Below are positions 1 through 8,589 of a stretch of 64,000 nucleotides of DNA, piece after piece. Position 1 is the stretch's first letter. The number at the start of each line of letters is the position of its first letter. Made by a program: the position numbers and the translations under genes. Origin of the DNA: DATFXM01 sp035315885 (lineage in GTDB: Bacteria > Acidobacteriota > Blastocatellia > UBA7656); contig DATFXM010000093.1 of the NCBI GenBank assembly GCA_035315885.1, positions 31,805 to 95,804 on the forward strand, written 5' to 3'. A model generated the notes under the pieces. That model saw nothing but the letters and a program-made list of their open reading frames with translations, did no database searches and had not been told where the DNA came from.

Positions 1-754
1 CGATCAATCTCTCGACCGTCTTAACCGCGTCCGTAGTGTGCAACGTGGACAGAACCAGGTGTCCCGTTTCAGAGGCTTCCAGCGCTACTTCGCAGGTCTC
101 CAGATCGCGGATTTCTCCAACCAGAATAACTTTCGGCGCTTGCCGCAGTGCAGCTCTGAGCGCATACGCAAACGTAGACGTGTCGGCATGCAGCTCGCGC
201 TGATGCACGGTTGATTTCTTGTGGCGGTGCATGAATTCGATCGGATCTTCAATCGTGACGATGTGATATTGCTTGGAGTCATTTATTAAATCGATTATTG
301 CCGCTAGCGTCGACGACTTGCCCGATCCTGTCGGCCCGGTCAGCAGAACGATGCCGTTCTTCAGCTCTCCCACTTCCTTCAGGACGGGTGGTAAACCAAG
401 ATCCTCGAACGTCGGAATCTCATTCGGTACCACGCGCATTATGATCGCGTAGGTTCCACGCTGTTTGAATATATTAACTCGAAAGCGCGACAGCCCGGTG
501 AGGCTGAAAGATAAGTCGGCGGAGCCGTGCTTATCCAGCGACTCCTCAGCATTCTTGTTTGCGCCAATCAGTGCCTTGGCAATTCCCGAGGTGTGCGCGG
601 GCGTGAGCATTTCCATTCCGGCGATGTTTACCGCCGCGAGTCTTCCTATCAATTCTACCTGGGGTGGCCGGCCGGGAGAGAAAATCAGATCTGAAATCTT
701 CGGAGAGACTGCGAGCATCTGCTGGACTACCTGTGAGAAATTGATTGTCGACAT
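1..754 (-). CDS. pilT: Type IV pilus retraction ATPase PilT (partial, C-terminus beyond window edge)
   Basis: PilT is the hexameric AAA-type motor that depolymerises type IV pili (twitching motility) at the inner membrane. Reading the minus strand from the ATG at 754 gives 251 residues that stay open to base 1, so the C-terminal part lies outside the window. Visible motifs in order: N-terminal PAS-like region (1-110), Walker A GPTGSGKSST (about 140-149), Asp box TIEDPIE (about 168-173), Walker B VILVGEIRD (about 209-217) and His box HLVLSTLHTTDA (about 232-243). The segment after the Asp box reads VHQRELHADT where PilT proteins usually have a Q-R-E-V-G-type sequence. PilB is less likely, because the N-terminal domain is short and no zinc-binding cysteines are visible. 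Confidence 0.93.
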   Translation of the reverse strand, partial: MSTINFSQVVQQMLAVSPKISDLIFSPGRPPQVELIGRLAAVNIAGMEMLTPAHTSGIAKALIGANKNAEESLDKHGSADLSFSLTGLSRFRVNIFKQRGTYAIIMRVVPNEIPTFEDLGLPPVLKEVGELKNGIVLLTGPTGSGKSSTLAAIIDLINDSKQYHIVTIEDPIEFMHRHKKSTVHQRELHADTSTFAYALRAALRQAPKVILVGEIRDLETCEVALEASETGHLVLSTLHTTDAVKTVERLI

Positions 755-1120
755 GATCGATGGATTCCGGGTACTCTGGCTCGATTAGAAAAGGGCGCAA
801 CTCGAGGGCAGGGCTCTTCCGAAGAATTCCTGGTGTGAACCGATAATTCCGAAGGGGCAGGCAAAGAGTTCCGACTGCTGACTTCAAAAACGAATGAGTT
901 CGGTCGCTTCAGGCTCGGATCTCGGGACTCAGACCTCACAACTTCTCGTTGCCGTTCAGATAGTAACCCGGATTCTCACGTTGTCAACACTTCGCTTTTT
1001 TTCAGGCTGCTTAGTTTGATTTGACTGATTGAATCGTCACTGTCCCCGCCATTGGTCTGCCAACTGAGCTGGGGTTTCACCCGACTTACCTGACCGCGCA
1101 CTACGGGGACAGCACCCTTT
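755..1120. other. Intergenic region with an 8-bp inverted repeat
   Basis: This 366-bp gap lies between pilT and the next minus-strand gene. The octamer ctgtcccc (1040-1047) is matched by its exact complement ggggacag (1105-1112), with 57 bp between. The same ggggacag word recurs alone near 17362. The intervening sequence has a tRNA D-arm-like stretch but no T-arm or acceptor stem. I see no coding signal or clear promoter. Confidence 0.5.
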
Positions 1121-1564
1121 TTAGCGCACGGTTATGCGCTCGAAGACAAAAAACACCTCACCGCGGACTGCCTTACCGACGTATTTCCACTTATCGTCGA
1201 ACACTTGACCAGGTTTCGCTCGCTTCACATCATCAGGATTCTGTTCGATCAACTGGTCCAACTCGCCGGCGGTGACGACATGAATTTCCGGCACCGCGTC
1301 TTCCCCGCGCTGCTTGACCAGACTGAGCACCGACTGGCGCTGCACCGCGATCCGGTTCTTCGCGAGCAGGTATTCCTTGTGACTGATTTCGTTGTGCTTG
1401 ATCTGAAAATCCAGCTCATCTTCTTCGTGCCGCATGAGCTCGAGAAACGATCGTACTTCAGGCCCATAACCGCTTCCCTGGCCAACCGCAGCAGACTCGC
1501 AAAGTAGCTGCGCGAAACACAGAAAGATCACTGTGACCGCAATGTGACTCTTCGCTGGAATCAT
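1121..1564 (-). CDS. Small exported protein of unknown function
   Basis: The 147-residue product has a typical signal peptide (Lys-6, then a hydrophobic stretch to about residue 28, ending ...AAVGQG). The mature part is charged and probably helical (EEDELDFQIKHNEISHKEY), then basic, with a short beta-like tail ending FVFERITVR. It contains no cysteine-based motif or domain I recognise. It starts 5 bp after the glcF stop codon, so it is probably co-transcribed with the glycolate oxidase genes. That position is the only hint of a role. No strong ribosome-binding site is visible before the ATG. Confidence 0.6.
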   Translation of the reverse strand: MIPAKSHIAVTVIFLCFAQLLCESAAVGQGSGYGPEVRSFLELMRHEEDELDFQIKHNEISHKEYLLAKNRIAVQRQSVLSLVKQRGEDAVPEIHVVTAGELDQLIEQNPDDVKRAKPGQVFDDKWKYVGKAVRGEVFFVFERITVR

Positions 1565-1569
1565 AGGGA

Positions 1570-2910
1570 TCAGGCGGGTTGACTTGATTCAGAGTAACAT
1601 CGATCCAGGAGCTCGATTGGATGCAACACCTCGATGCTCGAGCCTTCCGTCAACAACCCGGCACGGATTTGCATGATACAACCCGGATTCCCAGTTGCAA
1701 CCACCGTAGCGCCGCTCGCTCTTATCGATGCAAGCTTCTGGTTCAGAATCTCCGAACTCAGCTCAGGGTGTTGCAGATTATAGATCCCTGCGCCCCCGCA
1801 GCAGGTGTCGGAGCCCGCGAGCGGGACCATGGTCACGCCGGGCGCAGCCTTCAACAAAGCCAGGGGAGCATCATTCACTCGCTGAGCGTGTATAAGGTGA
1901 CAGGGCGCATCGTAGGCTACCGTCGCTTCGAACCGCCCTTCGGGCCTCTTAATCCCGGTTGCCGCCAGAACCTCAGATACATCGCGAACTCTCGCGCTGA
2001 ATTCGCGCGCCTTTGCAGAGAGTTGCCGATCACCCGCGAACCAGTGCCCGTACTCTTTCATCGCCGCGCCGCAGCCCGCTGCGTTGGTAACAATCAGATC
2101 ACACCCGCTCGCTTCGAACGAGTGGATGTTCCTTGCCGCAAGCGACCGCGCTGCCTTCTGGTAACCGGCATGCGAATGCAGTGCGCCGCAGCAAACCTGT
2201 CCCTGCGCGTCAACCACCGTAAAGCCGTTTGCCTGGAGCGTCCTTTCAGTCGCGCGGTTTACTCGACCGAAGAGTCCCTCCATCACACATCCCTTCAGCA
2301 GCGCGACCCTTGTCCCATTAGGAACCGCCGGCGCGATCGATCTCGCATGATCGGCTTCCTGAGCCTGTTTTGCGGCTGCGGTGCCTTCCGGGCCGCTCGC
2401 AAGAAGCAATGCGAGGGAAAACCTCAGCCGACCTCCACGTGGAAGAGATTGAAAAGCGATACGCGCAAGGCCGCTGTCCCTTACGCGCGAAAGTATCCGG
2501 AGCCCCAGCCCAAGTAAGCGTGGACGAGTAAATACCCGTTCGAGTAGCAACCGCACAAGGAACTCGGTGAACGAGTGTCGCTGACGTCGCCGCTCGGATA
2601 CTTCGGTGCGGGCCGCCTCAAGCAATTCCCCGTAAGGAACACCCGACGGACACACCGTCTCGCAAGCTCGACAACCGAGACAAAGGTCAATATGAGTTAC
2701 AAACGCTTCGCCTCCGGACATCCCACCGTCGACCAGCTTGCGCATAAGATAAATTCGTCCTCTTGGAGAATCGTTTTCATTCCCAAGCTGTCGATACGTC
2801 GGGCAAGCGGGCAGGCAAAGCCCGCAGTGAACGCACGTCAGAAGTTTCTCGTTGTTCTCCAGCAACAGCGGCGCAAGCCCGTTGCCGCTTTCCTTTTCTG
2901 AGGCGATCAT
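1570..2910 (-). CDS. glcF: Glycolate oxidase iron-sulfur subunit GlcF
   Basis: GlcF passes electrons from the FAD subunits of glycolate oxidase to the membrane quinone pool. The roughly 446-residue protein has two N-terminal 4Fe-4S motifs (CVHCGLCLPACP near 26-37 and CLGCRACETVCP near 78-89). These are followed by two CCG domains marked by VCCGALHSHAGY and TCCGGAGIYNLQ, the usual order and length for GlcF. The ATG at 2910 is preferred over a TTG one codon upstream because AAGGGA lies 6 bp before the ATG. It lies 14 bp downstream of glcE on the same strand and completes the D-E-F set of the operon. Confidence 0.93.
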   Translation of the reverse strand: MIASEKESGNGLAPLLLENNEKLLTCVHCGLCLPACPTYRQLGNENDSPRGRIYLMRKLVDGGMSGGEAFVTHIDLCLGCRACETVCPSGVPYGELLEAARTEVSERRRQRHSFTEFLVRLLLERVFTRPRLLGLGLRILSRVRDSGLARIAFQSLPRGGRLRFSLALLLASGPEGTAAAKQAQEADHARSIAPAVPNGTRVALLKGCVMEGLFGRVNRATERTLQANGFTVVDAQGQVCCGALHSHAGYQKAARSLAARNIHSFEASGCDLIVTNAAGCGAAMKEYGHWFAGDRQLSAKAREFSARVRDVSEVLAATGIKRPEGRFEATVAYDAPCHLIHAQRVNDAPLALLKAAPGVTMVPLAGSDTCCGGAGIYNLQHPELSSEILNQKLASIRASGATVVATGNPGCIMQIRAGLLTEGSSIEVLHPIELLDRCYSESSQPA

Positions 2911-2924
2911 CAACCGTCCCTTCG

Positions 2925-4190
2925 TCAGATTCCTCCTACAAACTTGCCCGGGTTCAAAAGTGATTCCGGATCAAATCTCTCCTTGACCTGCCGCATAAGA
3001 TGAAGCGAGTTTCCGATTTCACCCCAGGCATCGACCAGCTTTTTGACTTCGGCCGGCGCTTGCTCGACGACTAGTGTACCGCCTGCCGATTCCGCAGACA
3101 GCCGAAGCGCGCGAATAGATTCCACCACGCGAGCGCCGTCTTGCACATCCCCGAGAGTCAATCTCACGATTCCCGCGAGGACATCTGCCGAAACAGCATT
3201 CACCGACGTAGCACCAAGAACTTTAAGTAAAGTCTCGGCGAGGCGCGCCGGGGGGACGCTTATCTTCAACGCGCAACTTCTGCGAGCGTCAATCTCGGCA
3301 ATGTCTCTCCAGAAGTCATGACCTGCGCCGGACGATCGTTCTTCAGATTCAAAACCAGACGTAACCTTTTTCAGAAGTCGTCGCACTTGCTCCGCCACCG
3401 CAGCTTCGTCGTCGACGAATCTCACCGCCAGCAGCTCGTCTCGACTTCCATCATCCAGACCCGAGACCATAAACAGTGAGCTGGGCCGAAGTTCTCTGGT
3501 CTGAGACAGCTCGCCTGCTAACTCGATCAATGCATTTCGATTCCCGCGCAGGAGTATTGTCCTGTCGCAGTCCGGTAGCGGGCGGAGTTTGAAAATCGCA
3601 TGCGTCACCACTGCCAGAGTCCCAAACGAACCGACATACAGCTTGTTCATGTCATAGCCGGCTACATTCTTGACTACGCGTCCTCCGCTCTTGCTGGTCG
3701 AACCGTCCACGTGCGCCAGTCGAAGCCCGATTACGTAGTCGCGCGGAACTCCAAACGAAGCGCGCAAGGTGCCGCTTGAATTGCACGAGACAACCCCGCC
3801 GATCGTTGCAATGCTGCGTCTGGGCGGATCCAGCGGAAGCCATTGCCGGCTCGCGCCTACGGTCTCGTTCAAACGGTCGAGCACTAATCCGGCCTCAGCA
3901 ATGATCGTCAGGTCTGCGGGACTATAGTCAACGATCCGGTTCAGCTTCTCCAAACTTATGACTACGCCGGCACGACGCAAAGGATTGCCACAGTCCAGCC
4001 ACGTTCGAGCGCCCGCCGGAATCACCACCGTCTTCTCTGCAGAACAAGCCTTCAGGCATTCGATGAGCTCCTCGAGCGAGGCAACTGAAACAAGTGGAAC
4101 GCACTGCGGACCGGTCGTCGTCTGGACGCGTACTTCATTGGTCCCTGGGCCAACGATCGACTCCAGTAATTGTCCAATCCCACCGCTCAT
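2925..4190 (-). CDS. glcE: Glycolate oxidase FAD-binding subunit GlcE
   Basis: This is the smaller flavin subunit of the glycolate oxidase complex (glycolate to glyoxylate). The 421-residue protein has a PCMH-type FAD-binding fold. A loop TIGGVVSCNSSGTLRASFG (about 129-147) and GGRVVKNVAGYDMNKLYVGS are followed by FGTLAVVTHAIFKLRPLP, all typical of GlcE. The C-terminus ends FDPESLLNPGKFVGG, a signature of this flavoprotein family. It lies between the FHA/DUF309 gene (64 bp upstream) and glcF (14 bp downstream) in one transcriptional direction. The N-terminal 20 residues before the FAD domain are not conserved that I can see. Confidence 0.92.
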   Translation of the reverse strand: MSGGIGQLLESIVGPGTNEVRVQTTTGPQCVPLVSVASLEELIECLKACSAEKTVVIPAGARTWLDCGNPLRRAGVVISLEKLNRIVDYSPADLTIIAEAGLVLDRLNETVGASRQWLPLDPPRRSIATIGGVVSCNSSGTLRASFGVPRDYVIGLRLAHVDGSTSKSGGRVVKNVAGYDMNKLYVGSFGTLAVVTHAIFKLRPLPDCDRTILLRGNRNALIELAGELSQTRELRPSSLFMVSGLDDGSRDELLAVRFVDDEAAVAEQVRRLLKKVTSGFESEERSSGAGHDFWRDIAEIDARRSCALKISVPPARLAETLLKVLGATSVNAVSADVLAGIVRLTLGDVQDGARVVESIRALRLSAESAGGTLVVEQAPAEVKKLVDAWGEIGNSLHLMRQVKERFDPESLLNPGKFVGGI

Positions 4191-4254
4191 AAGACGACAT
4201 CAGGTCCTGCTTTTCAATCTGCTCCTCGCCGATTGCTCCTTGGCCGCAACGCTT

Positions 4255-4998
4255 CTAACGTTCGGACGCGCTTCGTTCAGTTCTTTCGAAACGAATTGTC
4301 GGCCAGGGCGACTCTACTGTCGGACACGAATCCCATCCACTCGCAACTGCGTCGGCGAAAAACTTGCGAAGCTGTTCTTCAAAATCGACGAGATCAATCG
4401 ACATGAAGTTGTCTGGCAGTTGCGATAATTTCTCCACTGCATTGTCGTGAAGGCCGCGCGCACCCTTCGCATTGCCTCTTTGATAGTGCAGCAGCGCGAC
4501 TGAGGTTTGAATGAGCATTTGGTAAAAGACCTTCGCCTCGCCGTTCGAACGCAACCAGATTTCCTCCCACACCTCGTGAGCCTCGTAGTATTGTCCGCTG
4601 TTGAAATGATCGACTCCTGTTACATACTCGCGAGGGTATTGCGACCGTAGTTCAGACGAGAATGCCGGTGCCGCATCTGCCAGCGTCGCGAGTTCGTCGG
4701 AAGAGACTTCATCATCGCAATCGAACACCAGCACAAACGGCCCGGCCCGGATCTGGTCGCCATGGGTCAATTCAATCCAGCTTACCTGCTGGTTATTCAC
4801 GAAGGTACCATTGCCGCTTGCGTTGTCGACCAGGACGAATTTCGTTCCCTGCGTTTCAATGAAAAAGTGATGGCGGGAAACGATCGGGTGCGGGAGAACG
4901 CAATCGCAGCTCTTATGGCGGCCGAACACCACCTTCGGGCGATCCAGCGAAACAAATTCGCCGGCTTGTGGTCCGGAATCGATTCGAACGCGGGCCAT
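4255..4998 (-). CDS. FHA domain - DUF309 fusion protein
   Basis: The 247-residue protein joins two domains. Residues 1-95 form an FHA (phosphothreonine-binding) domain with the expected core: GRHKSCDCVL, then SRHHFFIE, then the NASGNGTFVNN turn. Residues about 120-195 match DUF309: FNSGQYYEAHEVWEEIWL, then a helical FYQMLIQTSVALLHYQRGNAKGAR-type segment. DUF309 usually occurs as a small stand-alone helical protein of unknown function. The gene sits between glcD and glcE, both on the same strand, with 54- and 64-bp gaps. This suggests co-expression with glycolate oxidase, and a link to Ser/Thr-kinase signalling is inference. No kinase gene is visible nearby. Confidence 0.82.
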   Translation of the reverse strand: MARVRIDSGPQAGEFVSLDRPKVVFGRHKSCDCVLPHPIVSRHHFFIETQGTKFVLVDNASGNGTFVNNQQVSWIELTHGDQIRAGPFVLVFDCDDEVSSDELATLADAAPAFSSELRSQYPREYVTGVDHFNSGQYYEAHEVWEEIWLRSNGEAKVFYQMLIQTSVALLHYQRGNAKGARGLHDNAVEKLSQLPDNFMSIDLVDFEEQLRKFFADAVASGWDSCPTVESPWPTIRFERTERSASER

Positions 4999-5052
4999 GA
5001 AGTTTCAGGTCAGCATGCGCGGTGAAGTGACCGGCTCAGCTCCTAAGAGACT

Positions 5053-6576
5053 CTACCTTACTAAGGGTGCTTGGGACGAGGCAAGCCGGTCCTCCTTCGC
5101 TGCGAATTCGTGAGGCTGAAGGCGGTGTCTGTAGTCTTCGAGCCCAAATCCACAAAACCTGCAAGTTTTCGTGGCAGGTATCACCTTACCTGGATTGCAG
5201 AGTCCATCGTGATTGAAGACGTCTCGCACCGCCATCATTCGTTGTATGTCCTCATCGTCGAAGATCAAGCTCATGTAGCGGATCTTGTCCATGCCAACGC
5301 CGTGCTCTCCGGTAATCGAGCCGCCAACTCGTACGCACAACTCCATTATTTCCTTCGAGGCGGCTTCAACGCGCTTGACCTGGTCGGCATCTCTTCCATC
5401 AAAGCTGATGTTTGGGTGAAGGTTCCCGTCACCTGCATGAAATACGTTTGCGACAGTCAGACCATGGTTCCGGGCGATCGCATATATCTCGTCGAGAACT
5501 TCCGGGAGCTTCGAACGCGGGATCACCGCGTCCTGAACCATCAAGTCGGCTTTGATGCGTCCCATAGCGCCAAAAGCTCTCTTTCGCGCCGCCCAGAGTT
5601 TCTGACGTTCCGCGTCGTCTCGGGCTACGCGAACCGCCCTGGCGTTGTTGCGCTTGCAGATCTCGACCACCCTGGCAACCGATTCGTCGAGACCTGCAGC
5701 CAACCCGTCCGCCTCGATTATCAACAGCGCCGCAACATCAGTTGGGAAGCCGCCCGCGAAAATAGACTCCTCGATTGCGCGAATGGTCGCCTGATCTATC
5801 ATTTCAAGGGCTGCGGGAAATATTCCAGCAGCGATGATCTCAGACACTGTTCGGCTTGCGTCCGTGACCGTCATGAACTCACCAAGCAGGGTCTTCACGG
5901 ATTCGGGCAACCGGGTCAACCTCAAAGTCGCCTTTGTTACTACACCGAGGGTACCCTCGCTACCAACAAATACTCCCAGAAGGTCATAGCCCGGAACGTC
6001 GACTGGTCCGCCGCCGAGGGTGACTATCTCGCCCGACGGCAAAACTACTTCTGCCGCCAGCACGTGGTTCGTAGTCATTCCGTATTTCAAGCAATGCGGA
6101 CCGCCGGAATTCTCGGCTATGTTGCCTCCAATGGTGCAGGCCATCTGACTGGAAGGGTCAGGGGCGTAGTGCCAACCGTCCGGACTGGTGGCCTGTGAGA
6201 TCTGTAGGTTTATCACGCCCGGTTCGACAACCGCGATGCGGTTCTCATAATCGATTTCGAGAATACGATTGAGCCGCGCCATCTCGAGGATCACCGCGCC
6301 GGACATCCCCAATGCCCCACCTGACAGCCCGGTGCCGGCGCCTCTTGGCGCAAACGGAATTCTATTCTCGGCGAGTATTTTGACTACAGACTCAACTTCC
6401 TGGGCGCTGCCGGGAATGACCACGGCAGACGGAAGAGCTTTATGAATCGTGAGCGCATCAGACTCGTAGACCAGAAGCTCGTCCGGTTCAGTGAGGACGA
6501 ACCGTTCGCCCACTGCCGCTCTGAGGTCACGCGCAACGGCATCGTCGATGCGATCAGCTTTGATGGACGCCAACAT
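5053..6576 (-). CDS. glcD: Glycolate oxidase FAD-linked subunit GlcD
   Basis: GlcD is the catalytic FAD subunit that oxidises glycolate (or a related 2-hydroxyacid such as D-lactate). The 507-residue length fits the family. Visible motifs: PCMH-type FAD domain with PRGAGTGLSGGAL (about 78-90), IGGNIAENSGGPHCLKYG, and GSEGTLGVVTKATLRL. The FAD-oxidase C-terminal domain has VFHAGDGNLHPNI and GEHGVGMDK, followed by CNPGKV. An unusual C-terminal addition carries a CRFCGFG cysteine pair. The gene starts 33 bp after the CysO/MoeZ fusion. GlcE and GlcF downstream make glycolate the best-supported substrate, but D-lactate dehydrogenases share these motifs. Confidence 0.93.
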   Translation of the reverse strand: MLASIKADRIDDAVARDLRAAVGERFVLTEPDELLVYESDALTIHKALPSAVVIPGSAQEVESVVKILAENRIPFAPRGAGTGLSGGALGMSGAVILEMARLNRILEIDYENRIAVVEPGVINLQISQATSPDGWHYAPDPSSQMACTIGGNIAENSGGPHCLKYGMTTNHVLAAEVVLPSGEIVTLGGGPVDVPGYDLLGVFVGSEGTLGVVTKATLRLTRLPESVKTLLGEFMTVTDASRTVSEIIAAGIFPAALEMIDQATIRAIEESIFAGGFPTDVAALLIIEADGLAAGLDESVARVVEICKRNNARAVRVARDDAERQKLWAARKRAFGAMGRIKADLMVQDAVIPRSKLPEVLDEIYAIARNHGLTVANVFHAGDGNLHPNISFDGRDADQVKRVEAASKEIMELCVRVGGSITGEHGVGMDKIRYMSLIFDDEDIQRMMAVRDVFNHDGLCNPGKVIPATKTCRFCGFGLEDYRHRLQPHEFAAKEDRLASSQAPLVR

Positions 6577-6609
6577 TGGCTCAGCAATGCGCGTTGTATC
6601 AGCTCGCGC

Positions 6610-8046
6610 TCAATACTTCGGAACGGTCGGGTCTACGTCGTCCGACCATCGCAGGATTCCGCCTACGAGATTCTTGACTCGGCGGTACCCCGCTTGTTTC
6701 AGGAACTCGACTGCCATGCCGCTTCTGACTCCGCTCTTGCAGTGCACGACGATTTCATCAGCGGTGGAGAGCTCGTGAAGCCTCTCGGGCAGAGTTGCGC
6801 GAGGAACCAGCCGGGACCCCGGTATTCGCGCTATGGCGTACTCCTCGGGCTCACGAACGTCCAGCAGCACGAAGTCGTCGCGTTTATCCATCTTCGCCTT
6901 GAGCTCGAGAGGCGTTATCTCAAACTCGGACCCGAGGCTGACCTGTTCATGAGGCGTAACACCGCAGAATTGGTTGTAGTCGATCAGCTCGTGAATCGTG
7001 CGGTTTGGACCGCAAATCGGGCAGTCGGGATTCTTTCTAAGTCTCAACTCGCGAAACTTCATCTTGAGCGCATCGAACAACACAAGCCTGCCAATCAGTG
7101 CATCACCTTTTCCAAGGATCAGTTTTACAGTCTCAATCGCCTGAATAACCCCGATGACGCCCGGCAGTACCCCCAGCACACCACCTTCTGCGCAACTAGG
7201 GACAAGCCCCGGCGGCGGAGGCTCCGGATAGAGGCAGCGATAGCAGGGTCCCTCTTGCGCGTAGAACACCGTTGCCTGGCCTTCAAAACGGAAGATCGAA
7301 CCGTACACGTTGGGCTTTCCTAGAAGGACACAGGCGTCGTTCACCAGATATCGCGTCGGAAAGTTGTCGGTGCCATCTACAATAATGTCGTACTCACCGA
7401 GGATATCGAGCGCGTTCTCGGACGTAAGCGCTGTTTCATACGTTTCGACATTTACATAAGGGTTTATCTCGGCTATCCGCTCTTTTGCAGACTCGAGCTT
7501 TGGCTTACCGACATTCGACGTCGAGTGAATGATCTGACGCTGGAGGTTTGTGAAATCCACGACGTCGAAATCTACGATGCCCATTCTGCCCACCCCGGCA
7601 GCCGCGAGGTAGAGCGCCAGAGGCGAACCCAGTCCCCCTGCGCCGATGCACAGCACTTTTGCAGCCTTCAGCTTCTTCTGACCCTCGAGCGCAACTTCCG
7701 GCATGATCAAGTGACGGCTGTAACGAAGAATCTCATCGTGGTCCAGCTCGACACCTTCCGCGGCCGCGCTGGAGCCACCAGCTATCGACGGGACGATGCT
7801 CAGCACATCGCCATCACGAACACCGGTTGCGCCCTTTTCCAAATAGCGAACGTCTTCGTCATTCACGTAGACATTCACAAAATTGCGAAGCTGCCCGTCG
7901 TCGCCGTACAGATGCTTCTTCAACGCAGGGAACTCGCTGGTGAGCGCGCTGAGCGCCTCATCCACCGTTTGTCCTGAAACCGAGACTGCCTCTTTCCCAC
8001 CTGTGAAGGCTCGAAGAGCCGTTGGAACCTGTATGCTGATCGCCAT
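6610..8046 (-). CDS. Ubiquitin-like CysO/MoaD - E1-like MoeZ/MoeB - rhodanese fusion
   Basis: This single chain of about 478 residues contains three parts. Residues 1-91 form a ubiquitin-like sulfur carrier ending SIVPSIAGG, the carrier di-glycine, here internal and followed by SSAAAEG. The E1-like adenylyltransferase (about 100-345) has the ATP loop GAGGLGS (about 135-141), the NLQRQIIH segment and two zinc-binding CxxC pairs (CYRC, CPIC). The C-terminal rhodanese (about 370-475) has an active-site loop CKSGVRS. I chose the ATG at 8046 because GAAGGAGA precedes it; a longer frame back to 8142 would overlap mec. Its neighbours mec and cysM match the mycobacterial CysO-Mec-CysM cysteine pathway, in which MoeZ activates CysO. 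A role in molybdopterin or thiamine sulfur transfer is the alternative. Confidence 0.88.
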   Translation of the reverse strand: MAISIQVPTALRAFTGGKEAVSVSGQTVDEALSALTSEFPALKKHLYGDDGQLRNFVNVYVNDEDVRYLEKGATGVRDGDVLSIVPSIAGGSSAAAEGVELDHDEILRYSRHLIMPEVALEGQKKLKAAKVLCIGAGGLGSPLALYLAAAGVGRMGIVDFDVVDFTNLQRQIIHSTSNVGKPKLESAKERIAEINPYVNVETYETALTSENALDILGEYDIIVDGTDNFPTRYLVNDACVLLGKPNVYGSIFRFEGQATVFYAQEGPCYRCLYPEPPPPGLVPSCAEGGVLGVLPGVIGVIQAIETVKLILGKGDALIGRLVLFDALKMKFRELRLRKNPDCPICGPNRTIHELIDYNQFCGVTPHEQVSLGSEFEITPLELKAKMDKRDDFVLLDVREPEEYAIARIPGSRLVPRATLPERLHELSTADEIVVHCKSGVRSGMAVEFLKQAGYRRVKNLVGGILRWSDDVDPTVPKY

Positions 8047-8113
8047 ACTTCTCCTTCGCTTTTTTCCTTGCGCGCCCTCGCGCGTGGCTGATGCTCGCCT
8101 GTTAAACCCGTTG

Positions 8114-8578
8114 CTAATCCCGTTCGAGCAAAACCTCTTCACGCTCGAATTTGTCGTAGTTCGGCTTGCTAAACGAATTCAAAACCGTTGCTCTTCCTTT
8201 TTCAACCGACACGATTACATAAGACTCGCCGGGCCAGCAAGAATGATCCAGATCAAACCCAGACGGCACGGCCGGATGGTCAGGATGCGAGTGATAGTAG
8301 CCAATGATTCCGAACCCTTCGGCCCGTGCGCTATCATCGGCGCGTTTGTATTGAGCCGGGGTTATCAGGTAACGATTCGCGCGAGACTCGACTCGCCCGT
8401 CCGGCGTCTTCGCTCCTTCGCGATCGATCCATTCATTCTCCGCCTTGTAAATCCCGAGCAGCACGTTAGACCCGTCTTCGACTGTCCCGAGCAGGAAACC
8501 GCAGCACTCGTGCGGATAGGTCTCCTCTCCGTGTGCCCTGATCTGATCCACCACTTCCTGTTTGACTCTTAAGGCCAT
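8114..8578 (-). CDS. mec: JAMM/Mov34 metalloprotease, Mec-like
   Basis: The 154-residue protein is a JAB1/MPN (JAMM) zinc isopeptidase. The metal-binding motif is exact: HSHPDHPAVPSGFD gives H-x-H-x7-S-x2-D, and the upstream glutamate lies in YPHECCGFLLG. In the actinobacterial pathway, Mec releases cysteine from the CysO-cysteine adduct formed by CysM. Here it lies between a CysM-like gene and a CysO-E1 fusion, which supports the same role. GAGGT precedes the ATG. An additional role in cutting the carrier out of the fusion after its di-glycine is conceivable but is inference. Confidence 0.9.
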   Translation of the reverse strand: MALRVKQEVVDQIRAHGEETYPHECCGFLLGTVEDGSNVLLGIYKAENEWIDREGAKTPDGRVESRANRYLITPAQYKRADDSARAEGFGIIGYYHSHPDHPAVPSGFDLDHSCWPGESYVIVSVEKGRATVLNSFSKPNYDKFEREEVLLERD

Positions 8579-8589
8579 TCGACCTCGGC

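Noticed and set aside
1049..1085. tRNA gene candidate (tRNA D-arm-like stretch agctcagttgg on the minus strand)
   Set aside because: No acceptor stem, anticodon arm or T-arm (TTCGA-type) sequence at the right spacing was found, so it is at best a fragment.
1621..2517. 298-residue open frame on the plus strand
   Set aside because: Antisense to glcF, which has clear Fe-S and CCG motifs; the shadow frame is arginine-rich and without domains.
5071..6198. 375-residue open frame on the plus strand
   Set aside because: It lies wholly antisense to glcD, whose product has many family motifs; the antisense frame has no recognisable domain and is a GC-rich shadow.
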